This document shows, in pieces, positions 47,226 to 59,495 of a stretch of DNA of 64,000 nt. How positions within the stretch are numbered: position 1 is the first letter of the stretch; each line of letters starts with the position of its first letter. The notes under the pieces are model-generated. The model had not been told where the DNA came from. It searched no databases and was given only the letters and a program-made list of their open reading frames with translations. This DNA is from Adenophora triphylla var. japonica (taxonomy: Eukaryota; Streptophyta; Magnoliopsida; Asterales; Campanulaceae): contig JAFEMH010001303.1 in the NCBI GenBank assembly GCA_022495995.1, positions 248,001-312,000 of the forward strand. The letters are read 5' to 3'. The position numbers and the translations under genes are program-made.

Positions 47226-49302
47226 AATGAAGCAAGGTTGTTATAATCTGAGCTAGTCCTCCATATATACTGAGTAATTAACTTACAAGTTACTACAAAT
47301 TTGTATCTTCTCAAAAAAATAAAAATTACTAATCTAGGGTTTTTTTTTCAATATTTTTAAAAGATACTTTTTTAAGATTTTGGAAAAAAATACATATTTA
47401 TAGATTGAGAAAGTAATTACGTTTACTGCCATGTATTCCAATCCACATCATATTTGAATTTTCTAAGTTTAGTAAGATTTGGTATTTGTTGTGAAGAAAG
47501 ATACTCCATACTTTGAAGAATCAAAGAAGAGAGAAAATATATCTTACTGACATCTACGTATTTTTGGCATTACCAACAAATTGCATGAAAAAAAGGATTA
47601 TTGAGTGTTGATTAATAATTTTACAAATATGATAGTAACATATGCAAAAAAAAATTAGTTCATATGTATCGTTCAATTTCAGTTCTAAGTTTCGTTTAGT
47701 TCGTCTGACAAAATTCTATTTTCTCATTTTTATAACATAGTAATTAACATAATAATGGTGGAAACAAATCAACAATTTATCGAAAATGTCGGTTGCTAAC
47801 CAATCAACCAACTAGTTAGAGACTGTTTTTTTGTAGTTAATATTTTGGCCACTGAATTGCAACCGAATTGTATTTGACTTGCGACTGAATTGCAATTGAA
47901 CATTTTTCATGTCTAAAATTATCAACTAATTTGATCCGAGCTCGAACAGTTATATTGGGCTCGAGCTCGAGCTCGAGAAAAGCTTGAGCTCGATAACTTT
48001 TATACGAGCTCGAGCTCGAAACTTCGAAGCTCGACTAGGCTCGACTCGTGTACAGCCTATGTACCTTGTCTCAATTTTGTCTAGATGAGAGTTTTGGAGG
48101 GAAAAGTGCTCTACTGACTTCAATCATTATATAGTAATGGAAGTTGCTGAAGCCACCCAAAGACATGTACATACTCCAAGCGTGGTGGCCCCCACGAGTC
48201 CTCCGAACGCGGGAAAACATTTGGCTACTTTTGACATATGTAATAGTATACGTAACGAGGTCGTAGGAGAATTTAGATTATTGCAAATAAAATAAGATTT
48301 GTTAGGAATAATTTGTAACGAGAAATTAAATTATTTCAGATAAAATAGGATTTTGTTATGGAAATTAGGCAAGCTATTTATAATGAAGAGTAAGCTTCAT
48401 CAATGAAGCAAGGTTGTTATAATTTGAGCTAGTCCTCCATATATACTGAGTAATTAACTTACAAGTTACTACAAATTTGTATCGTCTCAAAAAAGATAAA
48501 AATTACTAATCTAGGGGTTTTTTTCAATATTTTTAAAAGATACTTATTTAAGATTTGGGAAAAACAAATACTTATTTATAGATTGAGGAAGTAATTACTT
48601 TTACTGCCATGTATTCCAATCCACGTCATACTTGAATTTTCCAAGTTTAGTAAGATTTGGTATTTGTTGTGAAGAAACATACTCCATACTTTGAAGAATC
48701 AAAGAAGAGAGAAAATATATATATATATTACACGACTCTATATCTTACTGACATCTACGTATTTTTTGCATTACCAACGAATTGCATGAAAAAAAAGGAT
48801 TATTGAGTGTTGATTAATAATTTTACTAATATGATAGTAACATATGCAAAAAAAATTATATGAGATAGGTTGTTAGTTCACATGTATCATTCAATTTCAG
48901 TTCTAAGTTTCGTTTAGTTCATCTGACAAAATTCTATTTTCTCGCTTTTATAACATAATAATGGCGGAAACAAATCAACAATTTATTGAAAATGTCGGTT
49001 GCTAACCAATCAACCAACTAGTTAGAGATTGTTTTTTTGTAGTTAATATTTTGGCCACTGAATTGCAACCGAATTGTATTTTACTTGCAACTGAATTGCA
49101 ATTGAACATTTTTCATATCTAAAATTACCAACTAATTTGATTCGAGCTCGAACAGTCATATTGGGCTCGAGCTCGAGCTCGAGAAAAGCTTGAGCTCGAT
49201 AACTTTTATACGAGCTCGAGCTCGAGCTCGAAACTTCGAAGCTCGACTAGGCTCGGCTCGTTTAGAGCCTATGTGCCTAGTCTCAATTTTGTCTAGATGA
49301 GA

Positions 49303-49307
49303 GTTTT
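49303..49307. repeat. target-site duplication of the gypsy element (GTTTT)
   Basis: GTTTT directly before TGATGAAG; the second copy is 52838-52842 after CTTCATCA. The uninterrupted site is visible at ~54049-54055 in T9 (GAGTTTTGGAGGG). Confidence 0.88.
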
Positions 49308-49808
49308 TGATGAAGATCAATAATGGGATTTGTTTATGTTTTAATTCTAATTATTATTGTTATTTTCGAATTTAATAATATATTATTAGTATTTTCAGGA
49401 TTAGAAGTAGATTAGGACTTTATATTGTTATTTTAGGTGTCTATTAAGTTACCTTATAGGTTAGGAGTATTTTTAGATATGTTTGACTTGTTTATCAAGT
49501 CATATGAGTCCTATAAAAATAGTTTTATGTGTAATTTCGAAAATCAGTTGAATGATTAATAAAATTTGAGTGTTTACTCTTTTTCTTCAATTTTCTCGAG
49601 CGAAAATTGCCGATTGATTGCTGAATTTCTCGAGCGAAATTCTGTGATTAATCTTTACCAATTTTCGGTATTCCTTGAATCAACGGCAATTGATTCCCAA
49701 GCCTTGGTAGGTTACCCCTCAACAAGTTTTGGAAGATTGACGTGCGGTAGTTCGTGAGCGAACTCAACGAACGTTGGTATCTATCGTTACTAAGCTTTCG
49801 CTGCATCA
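49308..49808 (+). repeat. 5' LTR of the gypsy element
   Basis: 501 bp, TGATGAAG...CTGCATCA. Its revcomp copy is at 52220-52837. Confidence 0.88.
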
Positions 49809-49810
49809 GT

Positions 49811-49823
49811 TGGTATCAAAGCC
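49811..49823 (+). promoter_or_regulatory. primer-binding site of the gypsy element
   Basis: TTGGTATCAAAGC two bases after the LTR, close to the initiator tRNA-Met complement TGGTATCAGAGC with one change. A partial reverse complement (CTTTGATACCA) lies at 52207-52217. Confidence 0.8.
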
Positions 49824-49849
49824 CGGTTCATTCCTAGATATTGGAGAAG

Positions 49850-52206
49850 ATGTCGCCGAAGGGGCAGAAGCGAACCACTATGGGAGGAGTCTTTGATCGT
49901 GAGGATGACGTGCTTCAGGAGTGAATCGCACAGATCTTAGAACCTCGCATGGACCAAATCATGGAGGCTTTGACCGAGCGGATGGCCGACATGTTTGAAC
50001 GTGTACAGCAGCGTGCTCCACGGACTGGTGGGCAGCGGCAGCAGGATTGGGAGGTGGATGATGATGGGGAGGCTGGCGAATTTTATGAGGAAATTCCCCA
50101 GGTCCGTCATCGACAACCTAGGGTTCCAGTCGAAGATGACAATCGACGATGGGAAGCAGGTATGAGAACAGAAATCCAAGAGTTTCATGGTGGGTTACAG
50201 GCCGAGGAATTCCTGGACTGGCTTGCAACAGTGGAGGAAGTTTTTGAGTTTAAAGGGGTGCCGGAGGATCGAAGGGTACCGTTAATAGCCACACGGTTGA
50301 GAGGCAGGGCTTCGGCGTGGTGGCAGCAGTTGAAGCTTTCTCGTGTGCGGCTTGGTAAATCTAAGATTGTGACTTGGGACAAGATGAAGAAGCAGATGAG
50401 GGCTGGTTTTCTACCATACAACTATCAGCGTACATTGTACCAGAGGTTACAGAATCTGAGACAGGGGCAGAAATCAGTAGACGATTACACCATAGAATTC
50501 TATCAGTTGATGGCGCGGAATGAGATTCAGGAGACGGACGATCAGATGGTGGCTAGATACATTGGGGGGGGGTCTGCATCTCACGCTGCAGGACACCCTC
50601 AACATGTTTGATATTGGGACCATTTCAGAAGCACATCAGCGGGCTCTAGCAGTGGAGAAGCAGTCAAGGCATTTCATTGGTAGCAGTGGCGGGGTTTCGA
50701 GTGGTGCAGCTTCTGGTGGAACACCAAACCCTACCGCCAACAAACCACCAACTGTAGGGCAACCCTCTCGTGTGGCAACCAATAATACTCGGTGTTTCAG
50801 TTGTGGGGAAACTGGTCATCGACAAATTGATTGCAAGAAGAACGGCAAAAGGGCGCTATTTAATGAGATGACATATGAGGAATACGGGGATTTCGAACTT
50901 CCAGAAAATCCCACATTCGATGAGGCTGATCATGGCGAGGGAGAGTATGTAGAGGGAGATTTTGGAGTTTCCTTGGTGGTTCGGAGGTCATGTTTGACTC
51001 CGCGTGTGACAACCGAGACGGAGTGGCTGCGTAACAACATTTTCCAGTCTACATGTACCATTCTGGGCAAGGTGTGCCATTTTGTGGTTGACTCGGGGAG
51101 CTGTGAGAATATTGTTGCAGAGGAAGCAGTACAGAAGCTGAACATTCCAACCGAGAAGCATCCCAAACCGTACAAACTGGCTTGGCTCAAGATTGGGGGT
51201 GAGGTAACTGTTTCCAAACGTGCTCTTATTTCTTTTTCTATTGGGTCAAAATATCGTGATGAGGTCTTGTGTGATGTAGTAGCCATGGATGCATGTCATT
51301 TATTATTGGGTAGACCTTGGAAATTTGATAGACAGGTGGTTCATAATGGGCGGCATAATACCTACAGTCTGTTGGTGGAGGGTTCGAAAATTGTGCTTAT
51401 CCCAAGTAAGCCAGCAGATAAAGTTGTAGAGACTACCCCAAAATTGAGTTGTTTGTCTTGGGCACAGTTTGATGCTGAGTTAGAAGATTCTGACGTGGTA
51501 TATGTGCTGATTGGAAAAGCAGTGGATGATGCAGTGGCTGTTCCGGATGCGATCATTCCTTTGTTGCAGGAGTTCTCTGGTGTTTTCTCGGATGAGTTAC
51601 CTCCAGGTTTACCACCTCTATGTGACATTCAGCATCATATAGACCTGGTTCCCGGAGCGAGTCTCCCTAACAGGCCGCATTATCGGATGAGTCCCAAAGA
51701 GCAAGAGGAGCTGCGTGGCGTGTAGAGGAGTTGCGCGAAGGGCACATTAGAGAGAGCATGAGCCCTTGTGCAGTTCCAGCCATCTTAACAATCAAGCAGG
51801 ATGGGTCGTGGCGTATGTGTGTTGACAATAGGGCTATCAACAAAATTACTGTACGGTACAGGTTTCCGATCCCGAGATTTGATGAATTGTTGGATCAGAT
51901 TAGCGGGGCTGCAGTGTTCACAAAGCTGGATTTGAAGAGTGGTTATTACCAGATTCGGGTTCGACCGGGTGATGAGTGGAAAACAGCGTTTAAAACGCGA
52001 GAGGGGTTGTATGAGTGGCTCGTGATGCCTTTTGGGCTGTCTAATGCCCCCAGCACATTTATGAGGGTGATGAATCAGTTGCTGCGTCCTTTTATTGGGA
52101 CCTTTGTAGTGGTGTACTTCGACGACATCCTGATTTACAGCAAGAGTCAGGAAGAGCATATCCCACATATCCGGGCAATTCTTACAGTTCTGCAGCAGAA
52201 CGAGTT
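49850..52206 (+). pseudogene. gypsy gag-protease-RT, interrupted and truncated
   Basis: ATG 49850 (MSPKGQKRTT) runs into TGA after 24 codons (49922-49924), and the same frame continues as gag (EEFLDWLATVEEVFEF, RGRASAWWQQLK). A nine-G run at 50564-50572 coincides with a frameshift. The next frame has the zinc knuckle CFSCGETGHRQIDC (~50790), the protease VDSGSCENI with LLLGRPW (~51090-51310), and the RT start [21 protein letters not shown] shift near 51720 leads to the RT core [22 protein letters not shown] and [10 protein letters not shown], with catalytic YFDD (~52115). It ends at NEFF where the inverted PBS begins. RNase H and integrase are missing. The gag and RT text resembles chromovirus-type elements; the lineage is not certain. 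Confidence 0.88.
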
Positions 52207-52219
52207 CTTTGATACCAAA

Positions 52220-52837
52220 TGATGCAGCGAAAGCTTAGTAACGATAGATACCAACGTTTGTTGAGTTCGCTCAATAATGCTGCATCAATTGCCGTTGATT
52301 CAAGGAATACCAGAAATTGGTAAAGATTAATCACAAAATTTCGCTCGAGAAATTCAGCAATCAATCGGCAATTTTCGTTGAGTTCGCTCACGAACTACCG
52401 CACGTCGATCTTCCAAAACTCGTTGAGGTGTAACCTACCGAGGCTTGGGCATCAATTGCCATTGATTCAAGGAATACCGGAAATTGGTAAAGATTAATCA
52501 CAGAATTTCGCTCGAGAAATTCAGCAATCAATCGGCAATTTTTGCTCGATAAAATTGAAGAAAAAGAGTAAACACTCAAATTTTATTAATCATTCAACTG
52601 ATTTTCGAAATTACACATAAAACTATTTTTATAGGACTCATATGACTTGATAAACAAGTCAAACATATCTAAAAATACTCCTAACCTATAAGGTAACTTA
52701 ATAGACACCTAAAATAACAATATAAAGTCCTAATCTACTTCTAATCCTGAAAATACTAATAATATATTATTAAATTCGAAAATAACAATAATAATTAGAA
52801 TTAAAACATAAACAAATCCCATTATTGATCTTCATCA
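52220..52837 (-). repeat. inverted LTR copy of the gypsy element, with an internal duplication
   Basis: 618 bp against 501 bp in the 5' LTR. The excess is a second copy of the part containing ATTGCCGTTGATTCAAGGAA and TTCGCTCGAGAAATTCAGCA, each seen twice (52280-52375 and 52450-52545). Confidence 0.85.
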
Positions 52838-55346
52838 GTTTTGGAGGGAAACGTGCTCTACTGACTTCAATCATTATATAGTAATAAAAGTTGCTGAAGC
52901 CACCCAAAGACATGTACATACTCCAAGCATGGTGGCCCCCACGAGTCCTCCGAACGTGGGAAAACATCCGACTGCTTTTGCCATATGTAATATTTTACGT
53001 AAGGAGGTCGTAGGAGAATTTAGATTATTGCAAATAAAATAAGATTTGTTAGGAATAATTTGTAACGAGAAATTAGATTATTTCAGATAAAATAGGATTT
53101 TGTTATGGAAATTAGGCAAGTTATTTATAATGAAGAGTTAGTTTCATCAATGAAGCAAGGTTGTTATAATCTGAGCTAGTCCTCCATATATACTGAGTAA
53201 TTAACTTACAAGTTACTACGAATTTGTATCTTCTCAAAAAAGATAAAAATTACTAATCTAGGGTTTTTTTTTTCAATATTTTTAAAAGATACTTATTTAA
53301 GATTTTGAAAAAAAAATACTTATTTATAGATTGAGGAAGTAGTTACGTTTACTGCCATGTATTCCAATCCACATCATATTTGAATTTTCCAAGTTTAGTA
53401 AGATTTGGTATTTGTTGTGAAGAAACATACTCCACACTTTGAAGAATCAAAGAAGAGAGAGAAAATATATATATCTTACACGACTCTATATCTTACTGAC
53501 ATCTACGTATTTTTTGCATTACCAACAAATTACATGAAAAAAAGGATTATTGAGTGTTGATTAATAATTTTACTAATATGATAGTAACATATGCAAAAAA
53601 AATTATATGTGATAGGTTGTTAGTTCATATGTATCATTCAATTTCAGTTCTAAGTTTCGTTTAGTTCATCTGACAAAATTCTATTTTCTCATTTTTATAA
53701 CATAATAGTTAACATAATAATGGTGGAAACAAATCAACAATTTATTGAAAATGTCGGTTGCTAACCAATCAACCAACTAGTTAGAGACTGTTTTTTTGTA
53801 GTTAATATTTTGGCCACTGATTTGCAACCGAGTTGTATTTGACTTGCGATTGAATTGCAATTGAACATTTTTCTTATCTTAAATTACCAATTAATTTGAT
53901 CCGAGCTCGAACAGTCATATTGGGCTCGAGCTCGAGAGAAGCTTGAGGTTGATAACTTTTATACGAGCTCGAGCTCGAAACTTCGAAGCTCGACTAGGCT
54001 CGGCTCGTTTACAGCCTATGTTCCTAGTCTCAATTTTTGTCTAGATGGGAGTTTTGGAGGGAAAAGTGCTCTACTGACTTCAATCATTATATATAGTAAT
54101 AGAAGTTGCTGAAGCCACCCAAAGACATGTACATACTCCAAGCGTGGTGGCCCCCACGAGTCCTCTGAACGTGGGAAAACATCTGGCTGCTTTTGCCATA
54201 TGTAATAGTATACGTAACGAGGTCGTAGGAGAATTTAGATTATTGCAAATAAAATAAGATTTGTTAGGAATAATTTGTAACGAGAAATTAGATTATTTCA
54301 GATAAAATAGGATTTTGTTATGGAAATTAGGCAAGCTATTTATAATGAAGAGTTAGCTTCATCAATGAAGCAAGGTTGTTATAATCTGAGCTAGTCCTCC
54401 ATATATACTGAGTAATTAACTTACAAGTTACTACGAATTTGTATCTTCTCAAAAAAGATAAAAATTACTAATCTAGGGGTTTTTTTTCAATATTTTTAGA
54501 AGATACTTATTTAAGATTTTGGAAAAAAAAATACTTATTTATAGATTGAGGAAGTAATTACTTTTACTGCCATGTATTCCAATCCACATCATATTTGAAT
54601 TTTCCAAGTTTAGTAAGATTTGGTATTTGTTGTGAAGAAACATACTCCATACTTTGAAGAATCAAAGAAGAGAGAGAAAATATATATATCTTACACGACT
54701 CTATATCTTACTGACATCTACGTATTTTTTGCATTACCAACAAATTGCATGAAAAAAAGGATTATTGAGTGTTCATTAATAATTTTACTAATATGATAGT
54801 AACATATGCAAAAAAAAATTATATGAGATAGGTTGTTAGTTCATATGTATCATTCAATTTCAGTTCTAAGTTTCGTTTAGTTCATCTGACAAAATTCTAT
54901 TTTCTCATTTTTATAACATAATAATTAACATAATAATGGTGGAAACAAATAAAAAATTTATCGAAAATGTCGGTTGCTAACCAATCAACCAACTAGTTAG
55001 AGAATGTTTTTTTGTAGTTAATATTTTGGCCACTGAATTGCAACCGAATTGTATTTGACTTGCGACTGGATTGCAATTGAACATTTTTCATATCTAAAAT
55101 TACCAACTAATTTGCAATTAATCTCATTTTGTTGTAAGTTTTGCGTCTAACCTGTGACACAACGTAAATTGTGGCAATGTTGTCATTAAATTTGTCGTTA
55201 ATTAGTTTTTAAAAAATAAAATAATATAAAAATGTTTTTGAAAATATTTTAGTCGCTAAACATTAGCTAAGTTTAGACATATTCATCTTAACTTATTAGG
55301 TGGCTAAATTTGTAGCTAATTAAAATGTTTTAGTCACTGCTAAATG

Positions 55347-56752
55347 TGTTGGGTTTTATGGGTTCATGCGCAGCGGAATTAAGCATCAAATTAACACAAA
55401 ACCCAAGCCCTAAGATCCGTTCTATATGATTAAATTGAATTCCTATGAGATAGAATTTACCAACCTTAATTGCTTTTCGGTCTTGAGCTATCGAACAATT
55501 TATTGGTGTGATTTTGAATCACAATCTTCGATCTTCAAAAACCTTTCAATCTTCGGATTGGAACTCTAGGCCTTGATCGCCAAACGAGCGAAGACCCTCT
55601 ATTATTGTATCCACACATAAGAATGAACCAAGAACAGTTCTTGTGAATTGCTAGATTCTTAAACCTATAGAAGAAATATTGAGAAACCTTTAGGGTGATT
55701 TTCTCTCTTGAAAATTCGGCTAGACTGATTAGGGTTTACAGACTCTAATATTTATACTACATTAGTATAGGTATTAGTTTCCTAATCATATTAGGAAAGT
55801 GTCTGTCAAACGCCTCAGGCCTTAGTATGTCGCACGACCCAGAACGCAATATGGCAAGGTCCATCGCACGACTCAGGACTCCATATGGCAAGTTCTGTCG
55901 CGCGATATATTAAGCCAGTTCAGGAACTCTCAATCATTTTCTTTCTTTGGTTTAACCAATTCATTCTAGTTGTGTGTGACCCAATAGGATTATATTATGT
56001 TGGCAATGAGCTCGATCATATCGACCCTCATAAGATATAAGCGGACTCTAGCAAGCCATTATGTCTACCCAAATAATATAACGTAAGAGTTCACGTTTCC
56101 AATGGTACACTTCCATTTCTCCCTTTGTCTCACGATGTTATATTGAACACAAGTCATGGTCCACGTTAACTTGTATTTGTTCAATGCTTTCTCGATCTTG
56201 AGTATAATGATAATCCAATCTCATTGGGGTGTGGCCACACTCTTTCATCATTATCACTCATCGAGGGGCCCAAGCAAAACATCTCTCTTTCGAGGGACAA
56301 ATTCCATCTTGACTTATCATCCTTCCTATCATGAATCCGATCATGCCAAAGATAGCCTTTATAAATATCGTGTTAAGATATCGTTTGACTAAAATCAAAC
56401 ATGACTTTCATCATATGTAAGGTCATGATAATCTCAGGTCTAGGGACTAAATGAAGTGACCATATGAGATTTAATTATGACATTTGACCATGACATAAAT
56501 CTCATACGGGTCAAGTTCAGTCACTTGTTCACTAACAAGTACCCATAATTTCAATGTGCATCTCTATGCATATAATCATCATATGATTATCCATTGTCAA
56601 TTATACTAATTATTCTCCTAATAATTAGGGACGGAGATTATTACAATAAATATGCAAAATATATATTAATCAAATAATAAGCTTAAACGATAAAGATGAT
56701 ACATAACGGTTTTAAGTTAAACATAACTGAAGCCTAGGGCATTACACCAACA
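55347..56752 (-). repeat. 3' LTR of copia-3
   Basis: 1406 bp, similar to 6441-7818 throughout. It has three CACGAC-type motifs, one more than copia-1, because CATCGCACGACTCAGGACTC is inserted near 55862. Confidence 0.9.
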
Positions 56753-57229
56753 GTCTCCTACTTGCACTAGGCTCCATCTATGTATCACATACTCATGGAC
56801 TTAACATGACCATCATGCTTCTGCATGTGCGAGGGTCTTTGTAAGTGAATCCCTAATGTCATCATCGGTTGATACTTTGCATATCTTAACGTCTTCTCAT
56901 TCTTTATGAATTCCTCGAAAAATGTCTAAGAGATTGTTTGGATCGCTGTTGTGACCTTGGTTCCATTGTTTGCACAAATGGCACCACTATTGTCATAACA
57001 AAAGCTTCACTGATTAGTGATACTTGGAACATTTCCAAAACACTAATAAACTTTTGATCCAAACTGCCTCTCTTAGCCACATCATATGCTACTAAAATTC
57101 GGCCTTAGTAGTAGAATCGGCTCTGATTTTTTGCTTAGAATTCTTCTAACAAAACCGCACCTCCAATATGCATAAACACAAATCTTAATTGCAATTTTAA
57201 ATTAACTTTGTCAGTTTGGAAGCTAATAT

Positions 57230-58814
57230 CTATGTAACCCTTACAACAAGATTATCTTCCAACCTTTTAAATACCAAGAACGTATCCTTAGTTCTTCTTA
57301 AGTACTTAAGGATCATCTTGACTGCCATCCAATGGTTCTCAACAGGATCAGATTGGTATCGACTCATCATGCTCAAAGCATATAAGACGTCGAGTCTAGT
57401 ATAAATCATGGCATACATGACAGATCCAAATGCGAAGCATATGGAACTTCATTCATTTCTCTTTTGCTCATCAGTTGTCATAAGACAATGAGTATTGCTA
57501 AGAGAAATACCATGACCCATTGACAAGTTACCTTTCTTAGACTCTTCTAAGAATCTTGTCAATGTGAATACTTTGACTCAAACCAATTTATCCTTCTAGA
57601 TCTGTCTCTATAGATCTTGATGCCAAGGATGTAAGCGGCTTCACCCATATCTTTCATTGAGAAACCTTTCCTTGACCGAGACTTGACAGTCTTAAGTGTC
57701 GAAACTTTTTTTTCCAATGAGTAAGATATCATTGTAATATAACCATAGAAATAATACTACGCTCCCACTGAATTTCATGTATACACAAGATTTATCTTCG
57801 TACTTGATGAGGTTAGCCTCTTGACCGATTCATCAAAATGAAGATTCCAATTCCTTGAAGCTTGCTTCAACCCATCTTATGGATCTTTGCAACCTGCATA
57901 CTTTATTAGAATTTCTCGGATTGACAAAACTTCGGGTTGTGTACTATACACATCCTTAATGATCTTTCCTTTTAAAGAAAATCGTTTGACATCCATTTGT
58001 CATATCACATAGTCATAATATGCGATTATGGCAATTGTAATTCTAATAGACTTCGACATTGTAACTGGCAAAAAGGTTTCAACATAGTCAATACTATGAA
58101 TTAACCTAAACCCCTTTTTGTCACAATCCTTAGTCATGAAAGTATACATCTTCCCATCCATGTCGGTCTTGAAGACCTACTTGCACCCTTTAGTTTTTAC
58201 ACTTTTAGGTAGCCCAATCAAGTTCCAAACTTGATCATCAAACATGAATTGTAATTCGGATTCCATGGTTCCTAACCATTTATCCAAATTAGGAATGGAC
58301 ATCGCCTCAAGGTAGGAGTAGGATCGTCATTCTCAATGACATCCACTTTATTACTTTCCGATATGAGAAATCAATATTTCTCGGGTTCGGATCGTAACCT
58401 ATCCAACCTACGATGGACTTGTGCATCTTGAACCGGTTCCACAACTCCTTTTTGAACTTCGTTCCGTCTTTACTTTTGGTTCCATATTATTTTCGGTTTC
58501 TTGAAATTCTTCAAGATTAATTTTACTCCCACTAGATCCTTTATTGAGAAACTATTTCTCAAGAAACGAATCTTATAGAGCAACAAACATTTTGTTCTCT
58601 TTGCGGTTGTAAGATTAATTTCTGAAAATAACCTTGTCAGATTTGGTGCTAACTTATAAGAGACAAGTCTCTTTACATAAGATTCGCAACCCCAACTCTT
58701 CATGAAAGACAAACTAAGTTTTCTTCCATGCCACATCTCATGTGGGGCCTTAGGAACCGATTTAGTAGGGACTCGATTCAGTGTAACCGCGTCATTTCTA
58801 ATGCATATCCTCAA
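57230..58814 (-). pseudogene. copia-3 pol fragment, decayed
   Basis: Minus-strand pieces: integrase C-terminal part with NRVPTKSVPKAPHEMWHGRK and WGCESYVKRL (58814-58470), scattered RT text, and the RNase H region with RYQSDPVENHW and ILKYLRRTKD (57418-57230). Stops and shifts separate them. It matches copia-1 piece for piece. Confidence 0.82.
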
Positions 58815-59270
58815 AAGGAATTAGGAAAGTCAACTTGACACATCATCGAACGAACCATGTCAAACAAGGTTCAATTCCTCCTTTCAGACACACCATTCAT
58901 AGTGGTGTTCCGTGTGGAGTCAACTCTTGAAACAATTTCACAGTTTTTGAGATGATTGTCAAACTCTTGGCTCAAATATTCATCACCTCGAAGTACTTAA
59001 TAGTTTTGCCAAGTTGTTTTGCACTTCATCTTGAAATGTTCGAAACATCTCAAACGATTCACCTTTGGAATTCATCAGATAGACATAGTTATATCTAGAT
59101 AAGTCTTTAGTGAAATGTGATGAAATACCGAAGTCTTCCCCTAGCAATGCTACTTAATGGTCCACATACATCTCATGTATAATGACCAATAAGTCACTAG
59201 CCCTCCCACTACTCTTAGTGTAGGGTGGTTTGGTCAATAATCTCAATAAATAAGATCCACATTCCTCAAA

Positions 59271-59495
59271 CACTACTAGAAACAGCCCTATTACCGACGG
59301 AAATTTATCGACGGACAGAGTCCGTCGGTATTACCGACGGACATAAAAGGGTTACCGACGGAAAAATAATTTTCATTTGCTGGGTTTTTTTTTAAAAAAT
59401 TTTCATTTTGGTCCGTCGGTAACGCTATTATTTCCGTCGGTAAAAACTGCAGTCGGCAATACCGACGGACTACGTCCGTCGGTAATAATACGTAT
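59271..59495. promoter_or_regulatory. CACTA terminal repeat and subterminal ACCGACGG array
   Basis: About ten copies of TACCGACGG or its complement, several arranged as inverted pairs (GACGGAC...GTCCGTC). In studied CACTA elements such arrays bind the TNPA-like protein. Confidence 0.85.

Larger units (their letters stand above)
49308..52837 (+). mobile_element. Ty3/gypsy element with head-to-head (inverted) LTRs
   Basis: A normal 5' LTR (49308-49808), PBS, gag, protease and the first part of reverse transcriptase read on the plus strand. At ~52207 the sequence turns into the reverse complement of the PBS and then of the LTR (52220-52837). So the element ends with an inverted LTR plus primer site instead of RNase H, integrase, PPT and a direct LTR. 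The outer edges carry matching 5-bp duplications (GTTTT), so the rearranged form itself was inserted, or one integration event left both outer ends. Confidence 0.85.
15708..55346. repeat. higher-order tandem array of four large units, split by a Helitron and a gypsy element
   Basis: After a partial T repeat (15708-16390) come four units. P is 16391-22385. Q is 22386-25916. R is 25917-26094 plus 40046-43381. S is 43382-55346 and includes the gypsy insertion. Every unit opens with the same copia-LTR fragment joined to the same downstream sequence, then a RING-H2 gene on the minus strand, then T repeats ending in the bases ...CTGCTAAATG. Q and R are ~3.5 kb and differ from P and S by one shared ~2.5-kb deletion that removes the GCCAGT block, the MYB fragment and half of the first T. 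The shared breakpoints show that Q and R arose from one another by duplication. Confidence 0.88.
47226..55346. repeat. T repeats T7-T10 (unit S), T8 split by gypsy
   Basis: Starts at 47226, 48402, 53149 and 54364, each opening AATGAAGCAAGG. T7 is ~1176 bp, T8 ~1212 bp without the insertion, T9 ~1215 bp. T7, T8 and T9 each carry the GAGCTC-rich palindromic block. T10 has the other ending and leads straight into the copia-3 LTR. Four T units here against two in unit P point to unequal exchange. Confidence 0.88.
55347..59270 (-). mobile_element. copia-3: same family as copia-1, 5' half cut off by CACTA
   Basis: A complete LTR with TGTTGG...CCAACA ends is followed by interior sequence collinear with 1308-3822 of copia-1. 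It includes the PPT, RNase H, RT and integrase C-terminal pieces, all on the minus strand. At 59271 the sequence changes to a CACTA end; the lost part would be GAG-pre-integrase, protease, gag and 5' LTR, perhaps present beyond the window. More indels than copia-1 (LTR 1406 bp against 1378) suggest it is older or from a different subfamily. Its LTR junction with T10 is the same junction repeated at 16391, 22386, 25917 and 43382. Confidence 0.88.
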
